Below are positions 11,621 through 22,473 of a stretch of DNA of 64,000 nucleotides, one piece after another. The DNA is from Platerodrilus igneus (lineage: Eukaryota > Arthropoda > Insecta > Coleoptera > Lycidae). Position numbers and translations under genes: made by a program. The stretch spans positions 842,501-906,500 of the forward strand of contig JARFIW010001216.1 in assembly GCA_036346225.1 (NCBI GenBank), written 5' to 3'. The notes below the pieces were generated by a model. That model was not told the origin of the DNA. It ran no database searches and was given only the letters and a program-made list of their open reading frames with translations. Numbering within the stretch: position 1 is the stretch's first letter; each line of letters starts with the position of its first letter.

Positions 11621-11656
<36 letters not shown>
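11608..11656. repeat. (TA)n microsatellite
   Basis: Simple TA dinucleotide run abutting the right end of the foldback element. Confidence 0.95.
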
Positions 11657-11657
<1 letters not shown>

Positions 11658-11970
11658 AGAACATCTACATCAACTACAAACTACAACTTACCAGAAGAAG
11701 AAATTTCAACATGCCGAAAATCTCGTGGAGTTACAAAGCACTATAGCGATGCTGAGAGCGTCGCGTCCAGCAAATGTACGGGACCATCGTGGTACTCGTC
11801 GATCCTCATTCAAATAACACACTTCAACATCACACCGTTGGTCGATGTTCATCCCAACATTACATCCTGCTGGTGGATAATGATCTCAGCTTCACCCTCC
11901 GGTGATCTTATATCTCGGGCACACTAATCCTCAAGTACAGACTAGTTAAAGTATTGGACCAGTATCGTCC

Positions 11971-12255
11971 ATGGGAAAATCCTCTTCTGCTGCTCTTAGG
12001 AAGCACCGCCGTAATGAACGACACTTCCAAAAGAAGATACCTCTGCTGCCGCCGCCCGCTGCACCAGCACTGCCATCATCAGTGGACACCACCCGTTGGT
12101 GGCTGAGAACCATTGACCTCTCCGACTGTATCATCTACGACGATGCCCGGTTCGATGACGTCCTGCGGACCGACCCTCGCCGCCCTCCTTCTACTAGATC
12201 TGTAACCGAGAATTCGAAAAGCTATACGAAGTCGTCATGTCCGCGAGTGTTCTAG
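11971..12255 (+). CDS. Hypothetical Pro/Ser-rich ORF, 94 codons
   Basis: ATG at 11971 begins MGKSSSAALRKHRRNERHF and continues through a proline/alanine run (LLPPPAAPALPSS) to WWLRTIDLSDCIIYDDARFD, ending at 12255. The stretch 11700-12260 is clearly GC-richer than its flanks and the codon pattern looks coding. AATAAA occurs 120 bases downstream (about 12376). It may be the last exon of a host gene or the end of a retrotransposon ORF; neither could be shown. No family recognised. Confidence 0.35.
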   Translation: MGKSSSAALRKHRRNERHFQKKIPLLPPPAAPALPSSVDTTRWWLRTIDLSDCIIYDDARFDDVLRTDPRRPPSTRSVTENSKSYTKSSCPRVF

Positions 12256-12489
12256 TTAGTTTTAAGTTGAACAATAGTGTAAATAATGACTTATGTGTAT
12301 TATAAATGGACAGTACATTTGTTAGGTTTAAATTGTTTGTGTTTCTATGATTTTCTTTGTTCCTTTTTTAGCAGCTAATAAAAGCTCCATCCAAGCTGCT
12401 TTCTAAATATTGTACTTGTAAATATTTACCTATAATTAATGTCGTTTACATTATTGTATTTGTATATATTGCTCGGATACTTCACAGGC

Positions 12490-12779
12490 GGCTCCGTGGC
12501 GTAGTGGTATGTGTGTGACTACTACGCCCAAGGTTCCGGGTTCGAATCCCGACACGGTCCGCTTGAAAAATGTTAGGCGAGCATTTTTCACAAAAATACA
12601 CCCTCGTTCGGATGAGAGGTAAAATGGAGGTCCCGTGTGTTGTCACGCACGTTAAAGATCCCTACCTTGCTTCGAACAGCAAGGGTTCGGCAAAATTCAA
12701 AATTTTCCAGGTAACAAAAACTCGCTTCCTGGCCAGTGTAGTACCTTCGAGTGGAGCATTGGAAAATCACATGTAATGC
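12490..12779 (+). mobile_element. tRNA-derived SINE, 290 bp, full length
   Basis: Flanked by a 14-bp target-site duplication, GATACTTCACAGGC at 12476-12489 and GATACTTCACAAGC at 12780-12793 (one mismatch). The head has pol III internal promoter boxes: an A-box-like TGGCGTAGTGG and a B-box GGTTCGAATCC. The anticodon arm does not fold as in a real tRNA, so this is a SINE head and not a tRNA gene. The body (GAGAGGTAAAATG, GTTAAAGATC, CAGTGTAGTACC, GGAGCATTGG) recurs in inverted orientation at 15744-16030, which defines the family. Confidence 0.85.
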
Positions 12780-12784
12780 GATAC

Positions 12785-12912
12785 TTCACAAGCCCCTACG
12801 ATGAGCATCATAAAATGCTATATTAATCGAGCCCTTACGCTGGGAATGTCATAAAATGCTGTGAGAATAGTGCCTCTACGCTTGGGCAGACCATAAAATG
12901 CTGTGTTATACC
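12785..12912 (+). repeat. Three-unit minisatellite, about 43-bp monomer
   Basis: Three degenerate copies of a monomer with core GCCCCTACG and CATAAAATGCTGTG. The SINE target duplication overlaps the first unit, so the SINE landed at the edge of this array. Single units of the same monomer form the tail of the (TA)n-bordered repeats at 29388-29424, 33893-33935 and 38064-38127. Confidence 0.7.
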
Positions 12913-14560
12913 CCTTATATTAAGCAAACACTTGTAAAAATGTTAATTTATAAATATCTTTGCCTCGACTAGCTGATTCGATTAAATAAAGCAATTCTAC
13001 TATACACAGTATAAGGATTAAATATTTACAACCTTTTTAAATATCTTCCCCTCTTTAAATTATTTACATCTGTCAGATTTTGAGAAAATGAAGCCAGCAA
13101 AACGAGCTTTTTATTGTTACATTTAGAGACCTATTGAAACGTTTCAAGATGCCTATTTCCGTTCATAAATTTATCTACGAAACCCCTGTTTTGTCACCTC
13201 TTACATTTTTTAATTATTATTGAAATAAAACAGTATACAGAAATAAATCAAATCAAAATATCTAACCTGGAGTGGTTCAGTACCTTCTCTGTATCCCCAA
13301 GTGTCAACTCTGAATGTTTGAGTCGAATTTGAAAGTCGACATCCAACCAAAATACTATCCAAATCGTTATTAATAAGTTTCTCCCAATATAAGGTTTTCC
13401 ATCACCGTAATTAACAGTAATAGCATATTTACCATTGTCAGAGATTACCAAATTAAATTAACAGGCAGTAATCTATATAGTCTTCCTGACTCCAAGACTT
13501 GTATTTAAGGGTTTTAACAGGAGTCGTAATAAGAGTTTTAGCAGGAGCCCTGTTTTATTTAATTTTTAGAAATTGTATAATTTTATTAAATCTGGTTTAC
13601 TTACGTCTGTAGCAGTACGGCTCGCCTACACAATTTTTACACTCCTATAAAAATGATTTCACTTTACTTTTAATTAACTATTTGCGTGAATATCTTAGCA
13701 CTTTTGAGTATAGTGACTGCCCAGTTTCAAATGTATACTAACTTGTTGTTCAATCGTTATCATTTTTATAGCCTTGCCCTTTTTGTTTGCGATTCGTTGA
13801 TTCCACGTGCTGGGCGACAACAATTGTGTTATCTCTTGTGTTATTTTGGAAATTTTACCAATTGTGTAGTTTAACTGCATGGAAAACGCTTAAATCATCA
13901 CGTAATTCATTACATACATCACATTTAATTTAGAAATTCCAGGAACCTTCATTCATCAAATCACGTATTATTGTTGTTTGCTTTATTCTAATCTAAATAG
14001 AAATAAATTTGGTGTTTGTTTATTTCCTAGTTAAATTGGATTTTTGAACAAATGTAATACTTTTCTGTCACGTACGCTTTTCAAATAATGCATAATTTCT
14101 GCCTGCCTATATGATGATATATTAACGCACTTGTTGAATATTTATCTAGCCAATTCATACAGGTTTTTCCTTGATTCAATTTCGATGCATTTCGTTACAT
14201 TTTTAAATTCTTATCTTTGCTCGTAGCTACTCTTGGATATGCGTTTAATCGCTTGTACTGTTATATACAGTCTGCTCTCAACTAACCATATTTATAATGA
14301 CCTATTTGTTCTTCTAATATCTGTAATTATGTGTTTTTGTTGCTTGGAAGTTTCTTTTGTTTATTCTACGACCCCTATGACTTAACTTACCCCTAAATTA
14401 ACCCTATTGTTCCGTTTTTATGTAAATTAATTAAAACCTAAATTTTATCGTATTGAGTTTGTTGCTTATTGTTAAATCCGATGCGCGCATTTAAATCAGT
14501 TTAGAGTAGAAAATACTTGAGTTTCCGATAGCATACAGCCAGTGCCGCGAGTGTCGGAGC
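12913..14560. other. AT-rich stretch, one weak ORF
   Basis: Mostly nothing. A minus-strand frame at 13248-13451 (contains GKYAITVNYGDGKPYIGRN) looks mildly protein-like but has no convincing splice sites or family. I treat it as possible exon debris only. Confidence 0.3.
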
Positions 14561-14923
14561 GCTCTAGCTAGCGCGCATCATCCAACAACTGGATATCGAT
14601 TGGAAAGTCCACGTTTCTACGAGTTTTCGTTTGGATTATTGAGTTGACCGCATCGATCGTGCATGTACTGCAATACAAGTTAGTTTTCGTCGCTTGAATT
14701 GATAACATTGATCGATCGTGCATGTACTGCAGTAAGAAGCTTTTCGTTCCGTAGTGAAAACAGTTTGTTTTGTAATGTGTGTTGGAACCGCAATGGAATA
14801 ACCCGTTTATAGCTTTTTTCAACATTCTACATGCTGAGTTTCCACTACGCCGCTTAACTTCACATTTTACGTGGAATTAATTAGATGCTGCATCGTTTCT
14901 TCGCATATCGTAAACAACCACAG
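14561..14923 (+). promoter_or_regulatory. Possible promoter and first exon with splice donor
   Basis: A GC-richer island (GCGCGCATCA and similar near 14571) contains an 18-bp motif, GATCGTGCATGTACTGCA, twice (14655 and 14714). ATG at 14885 opens 13 codons (MLHRFFAYRKQPQ) ending CAG before GTGAGT at 14924, a consensus donor. This could be a host first exon reading rightwards, but no downstream exon is identified. Confidence 0.3.
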
Positions 14924-15179
14924 GTGAGTGCTATCGTAACTGCTTTGATTGATTGATTTTTGTACAAGACATTTAATTATTTGTTTGTTGTTCACACCTA
15001 TTAAATTAAAATATACAGTCCTCTTATCTCTACTAAATTGAGCTATGGAAATTTACCGCCGTACACCTATAATTACAGCAATATGTATATATATGTTGTT
15101 TGCCTTGTGGCATGTTATTTTTGCAATCTGTATTAACGGGCAATAAATTGTTTTTGTATCTGTTAATTAATTTGATGTG

Positions 15180-15729
15180 TTACAGGGTGTGACTGTAACG
15201 TTACTGGGGCTTAACAACAACTGCCCCGAGGTAACACCTCCTGTCGAACATGGTAATTTGATGCAGCATGTCCTCTTTAGCAATGAAGCGACATTCGATC
15301 CGTGTGAGCAGGTTAACAGACACAATTGTCAGATAAGTATAAACGAGCAGTCGAATGCTTTGCAGAAGTGGTAACGGGACATACCTAAAGTGAACGTGGG
15401 GATGGAATTAACTAGATCAAAGGTCAACGTACCCTTCATGTTTACCGAGAAAACTATCAATGGTAACGCGTACCTCGGCATAGTGGACCAATTCCCGGAG
15501 TTACAGTTGCGAAGCAATAAAAATATGGATACCGTCGTTTTCCAACAGTATGGGACACGCCACCCCATTTCGCCAACAGCTTTGGAACTACTTTAATTGC
15601 ACTCTCCCAGGCAGATACATTGGGCGGGGCGGGGCTCGTAAAGACCGTGGGTTCCATGGTCCCCAAATTTGCACCTCTTCCTGGATTTTTGCGTGGAGAT
15701 TTGCCAAGTCCAGAGTGTACCAGGTCAAG
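15180..15729 (+). pseudogene. Tc1/mariner-type transposase remnant, left piece
   Basis: Plus-strand frames with breaks encode HVLFSNEATFDPC and VNRHNC, then FMFTEKTINGNAYL, VFQQYGTRHP, and a tail VYQVKIHN before the SINE. I recognise the series VLFSDEATF, VNRHN, EKTINGNAYL, FQQDGAPPH from an abundant family of insect mariner-like (DDE) transposases. The second catalytic Asp context (FQQDG) reads FQQYG here, so it is inactive. Frames break at about 15374 and 15596. The reading continues past the SINE at 16043. Confidence 0.75.
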
Positions 15730-15743
15730 ATACACAACGTCGA

Positions 15744-16030
15744 GCACTACATTTGATTTTTCAAATGCTCCACCCAAAGATATTACAATGAGCAGGAAGT
15801 GAGTCTTTTACATGGAAATTTTGAATTTTGCTGTTCCAAGCAAGGAAGAGATCTTTAACAGGCGTGACGACACATACACGGGACCTACATTTTACCTCTC
15901 ATCCGAAAGAGGGTATATTTTTGTAAAAATGTTCACTTAACATTTTACAAACGGTTCGTATCTGGATTCGGACACGGAACCTTAGATTTAATAGTCGCAC
16001 GTATACTAACTAAGAAGCCACGAAGCCGCT
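15744..16030 (-). mobile_element. Second SINE copy, inverted
   Basis: Inverted copy of the 12490-12779 SINE. Read on the minus strand its head is GGCTTCGTGGCTTCTTAGTT, followed by the shared GGATGAGAGGTAAAATG and GGAGCATTTG blocks. The flanks ATACACAACGTCGA (15730) and ATACATCATCGA (16031) look like a decayed target duplication. It is more degraded than the first copy and splits the mariner-like transposase frame. Confidence 0.8.
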
Positions 16031-16042
16031 ATACATCATCGA

Positions 16043-16236
16043 ACAGCTTAAACATCGGATTACAGCCGCCATGAGCTATATTACACCAGTTACGTTATGC
16101 AATGTTTTCCGGTTCACGGTAGAACAGTGTGTGTTGTGTGTCACATTGAAATGTAATAAGAGTGTGCCCTATTTTGATATATGTTCTATACCTGATGTAA
16201 TTGATTCAATAAAACGGGATTATCACTGAAGTGTAT
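16043..16236 (+). pseudogene. Tc1/mariner-type transposase remnant, C-terminal piece
   Basis: Immediately after the SINE the frame reads QLKHRITAAMSYITPVTLCN, matching the usual C-terminal block of this transposase family (LK-RI--A---ITP-ML), and runs to about 16225. The BEL 5' LTR begins at 16237, directly after the TGTAT target site. DNA right of the BEL element (21911-21950) continues with TTATAATCACCCTGTATG, which resembles a terminal motif common in this family. Confidence 0.7.
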
Positions 16237-16516
16237 TGTTACTTCCCATCATGACAATAAATTGTACTTTGGTAGTATGTTAGTACATTCTTTTAATGTA
16301 CCGTTATAGCTAGGAAATGAGGCGCCCAGCGTGCCAGTTTTTTCACCCCACCATGCGGTGGCTGTAAATGTCTGTAGGCAGTATTCTTGCATTCGTACCG
16401 CAATAAAGATGCTCAAATCTCGTCTCCTGTTTATTTTAATATAAAAGGAATTATTGGTAAAAACACCGTTGTGTTCTCGTTACGTAAGGTGAACTGCAGT
16501 ACGCCGTCATCTTACA
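16237..16516 (+). repeat. 5' LTR of BEL copy 1
   Basis: 280 bp, starts TGTTACTTCCC and ends CATCTTACA. Contains AATAAAG near 16402 as a likely polyadenylation signal. It is followed by TTTGGTCCTTCGTAGAG, the probable primer-binding site; the primer tRNA was not identified. Confidence 0.95.
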
Positions 16517-16921
16517 TTTGGTCCTTCGTAGAGCCAGATCGCTAATTAAAGTGACCATTATTAATTGAACATTAAAGATATCACGCGCGTGTAGACGAAG
16601 TTTTATATCTCGGTCGGGTAGCAGAAGTTCAAGTAGTGCCATCTTTATCGTAAGTTTGGTAGACAAGTTACCTGCTACAAACTGGACAAGCAACCCTTAC
16701 AATCGTCTTTCAATTTTAAACACGTTTTAAAAATATAATAAGAGGCATTCCTCTTCTCGTAAGTGGCAGTAAGGGCGATTGCTTGCAAGAATCTTTACGA
16801 AATACAACCAACTTGGGCAAACAGTAGAATGTTCCGTTAGGTTACTCTATTGTTCTCCAGAACTTGTCAGCAAAGAAAGGGTCTTCTGTATACATATTTC
16901 TCGGTAAACTAAACTTCTACA

Positions 16922-17900
16922 ATGGAAGAGCAGGAAGTAGTTACATTTCAAGCTGAAGTTAAGAAATACAAAAATATACGCACTTACCTGAAACGCAGCT
17001 TAACAATGCTAGATCAGTATCTAAATGAGAGTAAGGCAAACGATGAAACTCGCAGTAAAGCTACAAGACAATTTCAGACATGTACTAAATTGATTAATGC
17101 GCTTGACGAATTATTGGAAAAAATGTACGATAGTAATTTTGATTCCGAATTTCAGGACATTTTCGCGGAAAAGGAATGCATTGACGCAACCTTTTCAAAA
17201 TTGCAACTAAAATTTAATTCTTTTGCTGAAACAAAGCCACAAAAACTTGGGCAATCAGCTAGTCGTGTAGCTAAAGTATCGAATATACAAATACCAACGT
17301 TCAGTGGAAAATTTGACGAATGGATTTCGTTCAGAGAGACATTTAATTCGCTCATCGATTCTGATGACTCTTTATCGCCAATCGAAAAACTACAGTACTT
17401 GAAATTGAGTTTAAAGAATGAAGCTTGGGATACAATTAAGTGCCTTGAAATAACACCTCAAAATTATGAAAACGCTAAACAAATATTGAAAGATCGTTAC
17501 GAAAACGAACGCGTCATTGTTACCACTCACATTCGTTCAATTTTTGAATTGCCTGTACGTACTTCACAAAGAGTCGTACCAAGGTTTGCGTAACATTATG
17601 GATACAACTTCACAACATCTACGTTCTCTAACTGCCATGGGTATAGACCAGTGGAAGAGTGGAGCGATATCTTGGTTTATTTAATCACATCGAAACTTCC
17701 TCTGCCAACACGAAACGAATGGAAAAATAAATTAGAAGTCTCAAACTTGCCGTCGTACAAGATGCTGTGCGATTTTCTAAATCGAAGGTGCCATGCATTA
17801 AACGCAATTAGCTCACGCGAAAACAACAATTTTGCAATGAAAAATCCACGTATCAAGGTAATCAAGGTCCTGTGGTTTAACGTTAAACAAGTCAGGTAAT
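16922..17900 (+). pseudogene. BEL copy 1 gag, frameshifted
   Basis: ATG at 16922 (MEEQEVVTFQAEVKKYKNI) opens a helical N-terminal region, then the DUF1759-type gag core with IPTFSGKFDEWISFRETFN near 17290 and ILKDRYENERVI near 17485. The frame shifts near 17580 and resumes at 17651-17899 (FNRRCHAL-like zone). Its role in the family is to build the virus-like particle. This copy could not make a full-length product. Confidence 0.85.
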
Positions 17901-18820
17901 TGTAGTTATTGCTCTGAAAATAATCATTTCACTAGCAATTGTCCAGCATTCTTAAAATTTCCGGTTGATTCGCGCATAGAAATAGTTCGAAATAAACGTT
18001 TGTGTCTTAATTGCTTAAGACCTGGTCATTTTGGGGTAAATTGTAAATCTTCTCGCTGTAAGAAATGTTCAAAATTGCACAATACAATTTTGCATTTAAC
18101 GTCTTCAAAAAATGACAGTGGTCGCAATCTGCCAATAAATGAAAACATTAACCCTAACCAGTCTAAAGTCAACTCAAGCACAATCCCGTTATAATGAATC
18201 TCAAACTTCAAGTGAACAAATACATTCACTTCACGCTGTGCAGAATCCTTGTAGTATTGTATTGGCTACCTGTGTTGTAGAAATCGAGGACGGTAAGGGT
18301 TCCTACATCAATGCAAGGGCCTTACTCGACTCGGCTTCGCAAATTAATATAATTCGCGAAGATGTATCGGGAAAACTTAATCTGAAAACGGTGCAAACTA
18401 ACCTGGCCATTAGCGGCATAAGTGATAAAACAACTAGCAGTAACGTACTTGCGAAAACAAGAACCGAATCAAAACACAACAGTTTTTCAATCGATTTAGA
18501 TTGTTATGTTTTAAATAAAATCTCAGGGGATCTTCCAACAAAATCGTTTGACCCGTATTTCATAAATATACTAAATCACGTGCAGCTTGCGGACCCACAA
18601 TACTATATTTCGCGAAAAATTGATATTTTAATTGGGGCTCAAGTATTTTTCAAATTATTGTGCATGGGACAAATACGACTCGTAGATGAAAATATTATTC
18701 TTCAAAAATCTGTGTTTGGGTATTGGGTGGCTATTTTCAGGACTAGTTCCAGGTACCATTCCAATCGAATCTTTCACCCCTGCGACATGCAATTTAAATA
18801 CATTGCAACAAATTTCTAAA
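17890..18820 (+). pseudogene. BEL copy 1 zinc knuckles and protease
   Basis: Cys/His knuckles CSYCSENNHFTSNC (about 17905) and CLNCLRPGHFGVNC (about 18000) with a further KKC motif, then a DUF1758-type aspartic protease with the active-site-like ALLDSASQINII near 18313-18350. The knuckle frame ends at 18194 and the protease frame (18139-18819) overlaps it in another frame, so the polyprotein is broken here. An overlap with the RT frame from 18686 gives a further shift. Confidence 0.85.
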
Positions 18821-20017
18821 AACATTGCTAAATTTTGGGAAATTGAGCACGTAACTGAAACTACGCAAAACTCTCAAGAACAGAAGGATTGCGAGTTACA
18901 TTATCAAAACACTATAAAGCGCGATGACACAGGTCGATTTATTGCTTCTTTACCATGGAAGTCCAACCCTAAATCAATAGGAAATTCGTTAGAAATTGCT
19001 AAGCGGCGATATTTAAATCTCGAAAAAAGGTTATTAAAAAATCTAGATATTAAAACGGATTACGATAGGTTTATGTCAGAATATTTAAAGCTCGGGCTCA
19101 TGACCGAAATAGGGAGCTTAAGTACCTGCTCGGGCGAGGGTTATTATATGCCTCACCATGCGGTCTTCAAGGACGAAAGCCTTACATCTAAAATTCGTAT
19201 TGTTTTTGATGCATCCTGCAAATCCTCAACAAATGTTTCACTAAACGATAGTCTAATGCTAGGTCCGGTATTACAAAACGATCTTTTCAGCATTCTTACT
19301 CGATTTCGATTTTATAAATTTGTTTTGTGCTCGGATATAACAAAAATGTATAGGCAAATTCTGATTAATCCTGAAGACACACCGTATCAAAGAATATTAT
19401 TTCGCTTTTCTTCAGATGAGGAAATCAAGATATTCGAATTAAAAACGCTCACGTATGGTACACGACCCGCGTCGTTTATTGCAACAAAATGTTTGTTTGA
19501 GCTTGCATTACCGTATGCAAGTTCTGATCCAAATTTATATAGGACGATAACCAATGACTTTTACATGGATGATTTAATTACTGGCGGTAATAATGAAGCT
19601 GAATTGTTGCAATTGCGCAACAAAATAATAAACGTTTTAGACTCGGGAGGGTTTCCACTACGAAAGTGGAATTTCAATAACGGTAATCTATTGAAAAATA
19701 TAGAATCTGATCAACAAAATCTAATTATTCCGTGTAATGAGGGTTACAGTTTGAAAACTTTGGGTGTTTTATGGTGCCCTACAAAGGATGCAATACTATA
19801 TAAAACACGATTAGATTGCAAGAAATCGCGTGTCACAAAGCGTAATTTGTGGTGGCGAGGCCCTGTATTTCTAAATCAAGTTGATTTTAAACCGAAATTA
19901 TTTAATTCAATAAAATGCCAGGTAGATGTGCCGGAGGCGAAAGTATTTACTGTTGCAATCAGCGATTGTGACGTTAATGAGTTGCGTGAATTTGCACAGT
20001 GCATTTTCTTAAATTAG
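18686..20017 (+). pseudogene. BEL copy 1 reverse transcriptase, fused past RNase H
   Basis: RT blocks in order: GYYMPHHAVFKD near 19140, IRIVFDASCKS near 19195, VLCSDITKMYRQI near 19325, YGTRPASF near 19455, and the catalytic box FYMDDLITG near 19560 with both Asp residues intact. It continues to the connection domain (LGVLWCPTKD). At KSRVTKRN the sequence jumps straight to LWWRGPVFL, which in BEL elements follows RNase H; roughly 400 residues of family sequence are missing between them. The copy might still have supplied RT but not RNase H. Confidence 0.9.
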
Positions 20018-20113
20018 TTCGTTTAATTGCTACCTGTAAAAGGTTTATTTTTAACTGTAGAAATAAATTAAAAAGAACTGTCCGTAAAGGAGCTCAATGA
20101 AGCGGAAACTGCA

Positions 20114-21460
20114 TTGTTAAAGATTGACCAAAGAATTTCTTTTAGTAAAGACATTGACCAGTTGCAAAGTTCTCAAGTTCTGAATACTAAGTCAAGGTTA
20201 TTGTCGTTAAATCCATTTCTGGATGAAAACGGGATATTACGCGTAGGAGGGCGCTTGCGTCATTCGAGTATGCAATTTGATAATAAACATCCAAAATTGC
20301 TTGCAAAGGGCTTACTTTGTGATGCAATTGTTTCTCGAGCTCATAAAGCTAGTTTACATAGCGGTACTCACGGTACGTTAGCCGCCACTAGATTAAAATA
20401 CTGGCCTCCGACAGGTAAACATGTTGTTAGAAAAATTGTACGGAGGTGCGTGCTTTGTTTTCCACATAATCCTTTAACATCACAACCAAAAATGTCTGAT
20501 TTACCTGCGTGTCGTATACAAGGTAACAATAGACCATTCTTAAGTATAGGTACAGATTATTTTGGACCCTTCTTTATCAAGGAAGGTACACGTAAATCTC
20601 GGAAAATAATTAAATCGTATGGCTGTGTGTTTATATGCATGGCAACAAAGGATGTTCATTGCGAAATTGTTGAAAATTTAACCACGGAAGCGTTTATTGC
20701 AGCGCTTAAAAGATTTGTTGGCAGACGTGGGGTTCCATTCGAAATATTTTGCGATAACGGGACTAATTATGTGGGTGCAGCCAATGAACTGCATGAGATC
20801 GTAAATTTTCTAAAAAATGGAAAATTTCAGAACGCCATCGAAAGAGAAGCTACTTCCCGTAATATAAACTTTCGTTTTAATGTCCCTAGAGGGACCCATT
20901 TAGGTGGTCTTTGGGAAGCCGCCGTAAAGTCTTTTAAAAGGCATATTTATAAGGTTGCGTCAAATGCTAATTTAACCTTTATTGAGTTATATACTTTATT
21001 AATTGAAGTCGAAAGTGTACTCAATTCTCGTCCATTAGTACCTTTTTCTCAGGACGCAAACGATTTTGACTATCTGACGCCGGGGCATTTTTTAATTGGT
21101 GACAATTTAATGGCCGTTCCAGAAGTGAACTTAACAATGGAACCTATTAATAAACTATCACGATGGCAATACGTGCAGCGCATCCAGCAGGATTTTTGGT
21201 TGAAATGGAAAGGAGAGTACCTTCAGGAGTTGCAAAAAAGTCAAAAATGGAAGATTTCTCAAGGTTTTCCTTTGGCTCCAGATCAGTTAGTTATCATCTC
21301 GGAAGACAATTTGCCATCGCGTATGTGGAAGCTAGGCTGTATAACTGAAGTGCATCCAGGAGTTATGGTGAGGTGCGGGTAGTTAGTGTGCGTACGTCAA
21401 GTGGCATAATAAAAAGACCTACTGTGAAATTGTGTGCGCTACCAATCGATATTGATTAAT
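20114..21460 (+). pseudogene. BEL copy 1 integrase and DUF5641 tail
   Basis: Open 20114-21382. The zinc-binding region shows CVLCF near 20450. The DDE core keeps its residues: GTDYFGPF near 20550, FCDNGTNYVG near 20750, and GLWEAAVKSFKR near 20910. The DUF5641 tail starts near 21270 (LVIISEDNLPSRMWKLG). A one-base shift near 21366 truncates it; the lost end, RPTVKLCALP, is legible in the next frame and stops near 21460. The frame is also separated from RT by stops between 20017 and 20114. Confidence 0.9.
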
Positions 21461-21605
21461 GACTAATGCGCAGCCTAATGTAGTTAACTTAATGTTAAAA
21501 AAACGTTTATGTTTAAATTGAAACAGCTTGTATTACATAATACATTTGTTAGACTGTAAAATTAGTGTAGTTTATCCTTTATTTAGCCTTTTGAAATTAC
21601 TAATT

Positions 21606-21620
21606 TTAAGGGAGGCGGCA
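21606..21620 (+). other. Polypurine tract of BEL copy 1
   Basis: AAGGGAGGCGGCA lies directly before the TGTTACG of the 3' LTR, the expected plus-strand primer site. Confidence 0.8.
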
Positions 21621-21905
21621 TGTTACGTCCCATCATGACAATAAATTGTACCTTGGTAGTATGTTAGTACATTCTTTTAATGTACCGTTATAGCTAGGAA
21701 ATAAGGCGGCCTGCGTGCCAGTTTTGCTCTTTCACCCCAGCATGCGGTGGCTGTAAATGTCTGTAGCCAGTATTCTTGCATTCGTACCGCAATAAAGATG
21801 CTCAAATCTCGTCTCCTGTTTATTTTAATATGAAAGGAATTATTGGTAAAAACACCGTTGTGTTCTCGTTACGTAAGGTGAACTGCAGTACACTGTCATC
21901 TTACA
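21621..21905 (+). repeat. 3' LTR of BEL copy 1
   Basis: 285 bp, starts TGTTACGTCCC and ends TCATCTTACA. Five bases longer than the 5' LTR because of a GCTCT-type insertion within the TTTTCACCCC block. Confidence 0.95.
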
Positions 21906-21960
21906 TGTATAGTGATTTTATAATCACCCTGTATGTCACTTCCGTACTATGTACATTAAT

Positions 21961-22378
21961 CCTTTAGAACAACTTTCATGCGCAATCGTTTGTGTCTGAT
22001 AACTATCACGCTTTAAATTATAACACACTTTCCTGCTGAACCTCATAAATCATAACCTAAACAGCTCCACATAAATACAATATATTTTGTACGATTTTTT
22101 TGTAAACGATATATCTACAAAGGCCTGTAAAACATAGTGCATTCGTTCGTACTTTACAAATTTGTTTATTTATTTCAACCAAGCCATAAAATACATCTAA
22201 ATCATTTTAAAGTTAGCAACATCGATAGGAATTTAATATAGACATGCAGCAGTTAAAATGTTATAAGCTCTGTAGTCGTAAATTGACAAATACAAAAGCA
22301 CACTGGTAAATTAATTGTCATCCAAGCTTATCCATTGCGTTAATTATAATTCCTTTTCAATAATACTAAAACGCTTAC
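21961..22378. other. Anonymous sequence
   Basis: AT-rich, no supported gene or repeat boundary. Confidence 0.4.
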
Positions 22379-22473
22379 CTCCGAGATCTGAATAAACAGA
22401 TGCGGTGGAAGGGCTGGAACTGCGATTTGAAGAAAGAGTAGATGCCTGTGATATTATTGGGTTTTCAAAGGTT
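22379..22473 (-). CDS. Internal exon of an unnamed minus-strand gene
   Basis: 95-nt open segment with a strong acceptor (CTCTTTGTTTCAG) and a strong donor (GGAG then GTAAGC). It encodes a Ser/Thr-rich peptide, TFENPIISQASTLSSNRSSS followed by a few more residues ending in YSDLG, typical of a disordered linker or phosphorylation region. In the minus-strand order it precedes the exons at 7677-7795 and 4684-6588, so it may be an earlier exon or an alternative isoform of the same gene. The 7677-7795 exon has its own ATG and no good acceptor, so a link is not shown. Family unknown. Confidence 0.55.

Larger units (their letters stand above)
16237..21905 (+). mobile_element. BEL/Pao retrotransposon copy 1, RNase H deleted
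   Basis: Complete in outline: 5' LTR 16237-16516, 3' LTR 21621-21905, target duplication TGTAT on both sides (16232-16236 and 21906-21910). Gag, zinc knuckle, protease, RT and integrase regions follow in BEL order. The frame is broken at several places (near 17.58, 17.88, 18.2, 18.75, 20.02 and 21.37 kb), and a deletion at about 19846 fuses the end of RT to the start of the integrase region with no RNase H. The LTRs differ at about ten substitutions plus one 5-bp indel by my reading, so the insertion is not recent. It inserted into the mariner-like pseudogene. Confidence 0.95.

Noticed and set aside
12490..12562. A tRNA gene with A and B boxes
   Set aside because: The acceptor and T arms are plausible, but the anticodon arm does not pair and the 290-bp unit has its own TSD and a second genomic copy, so it is a SINE head.
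15177..15374. Splice acceptor at about 15186 joining the possible exon at 14885-14923
   Set aside because: The downstream frame is mariner-like transposase, so the acceptor match is probably fortuitous.
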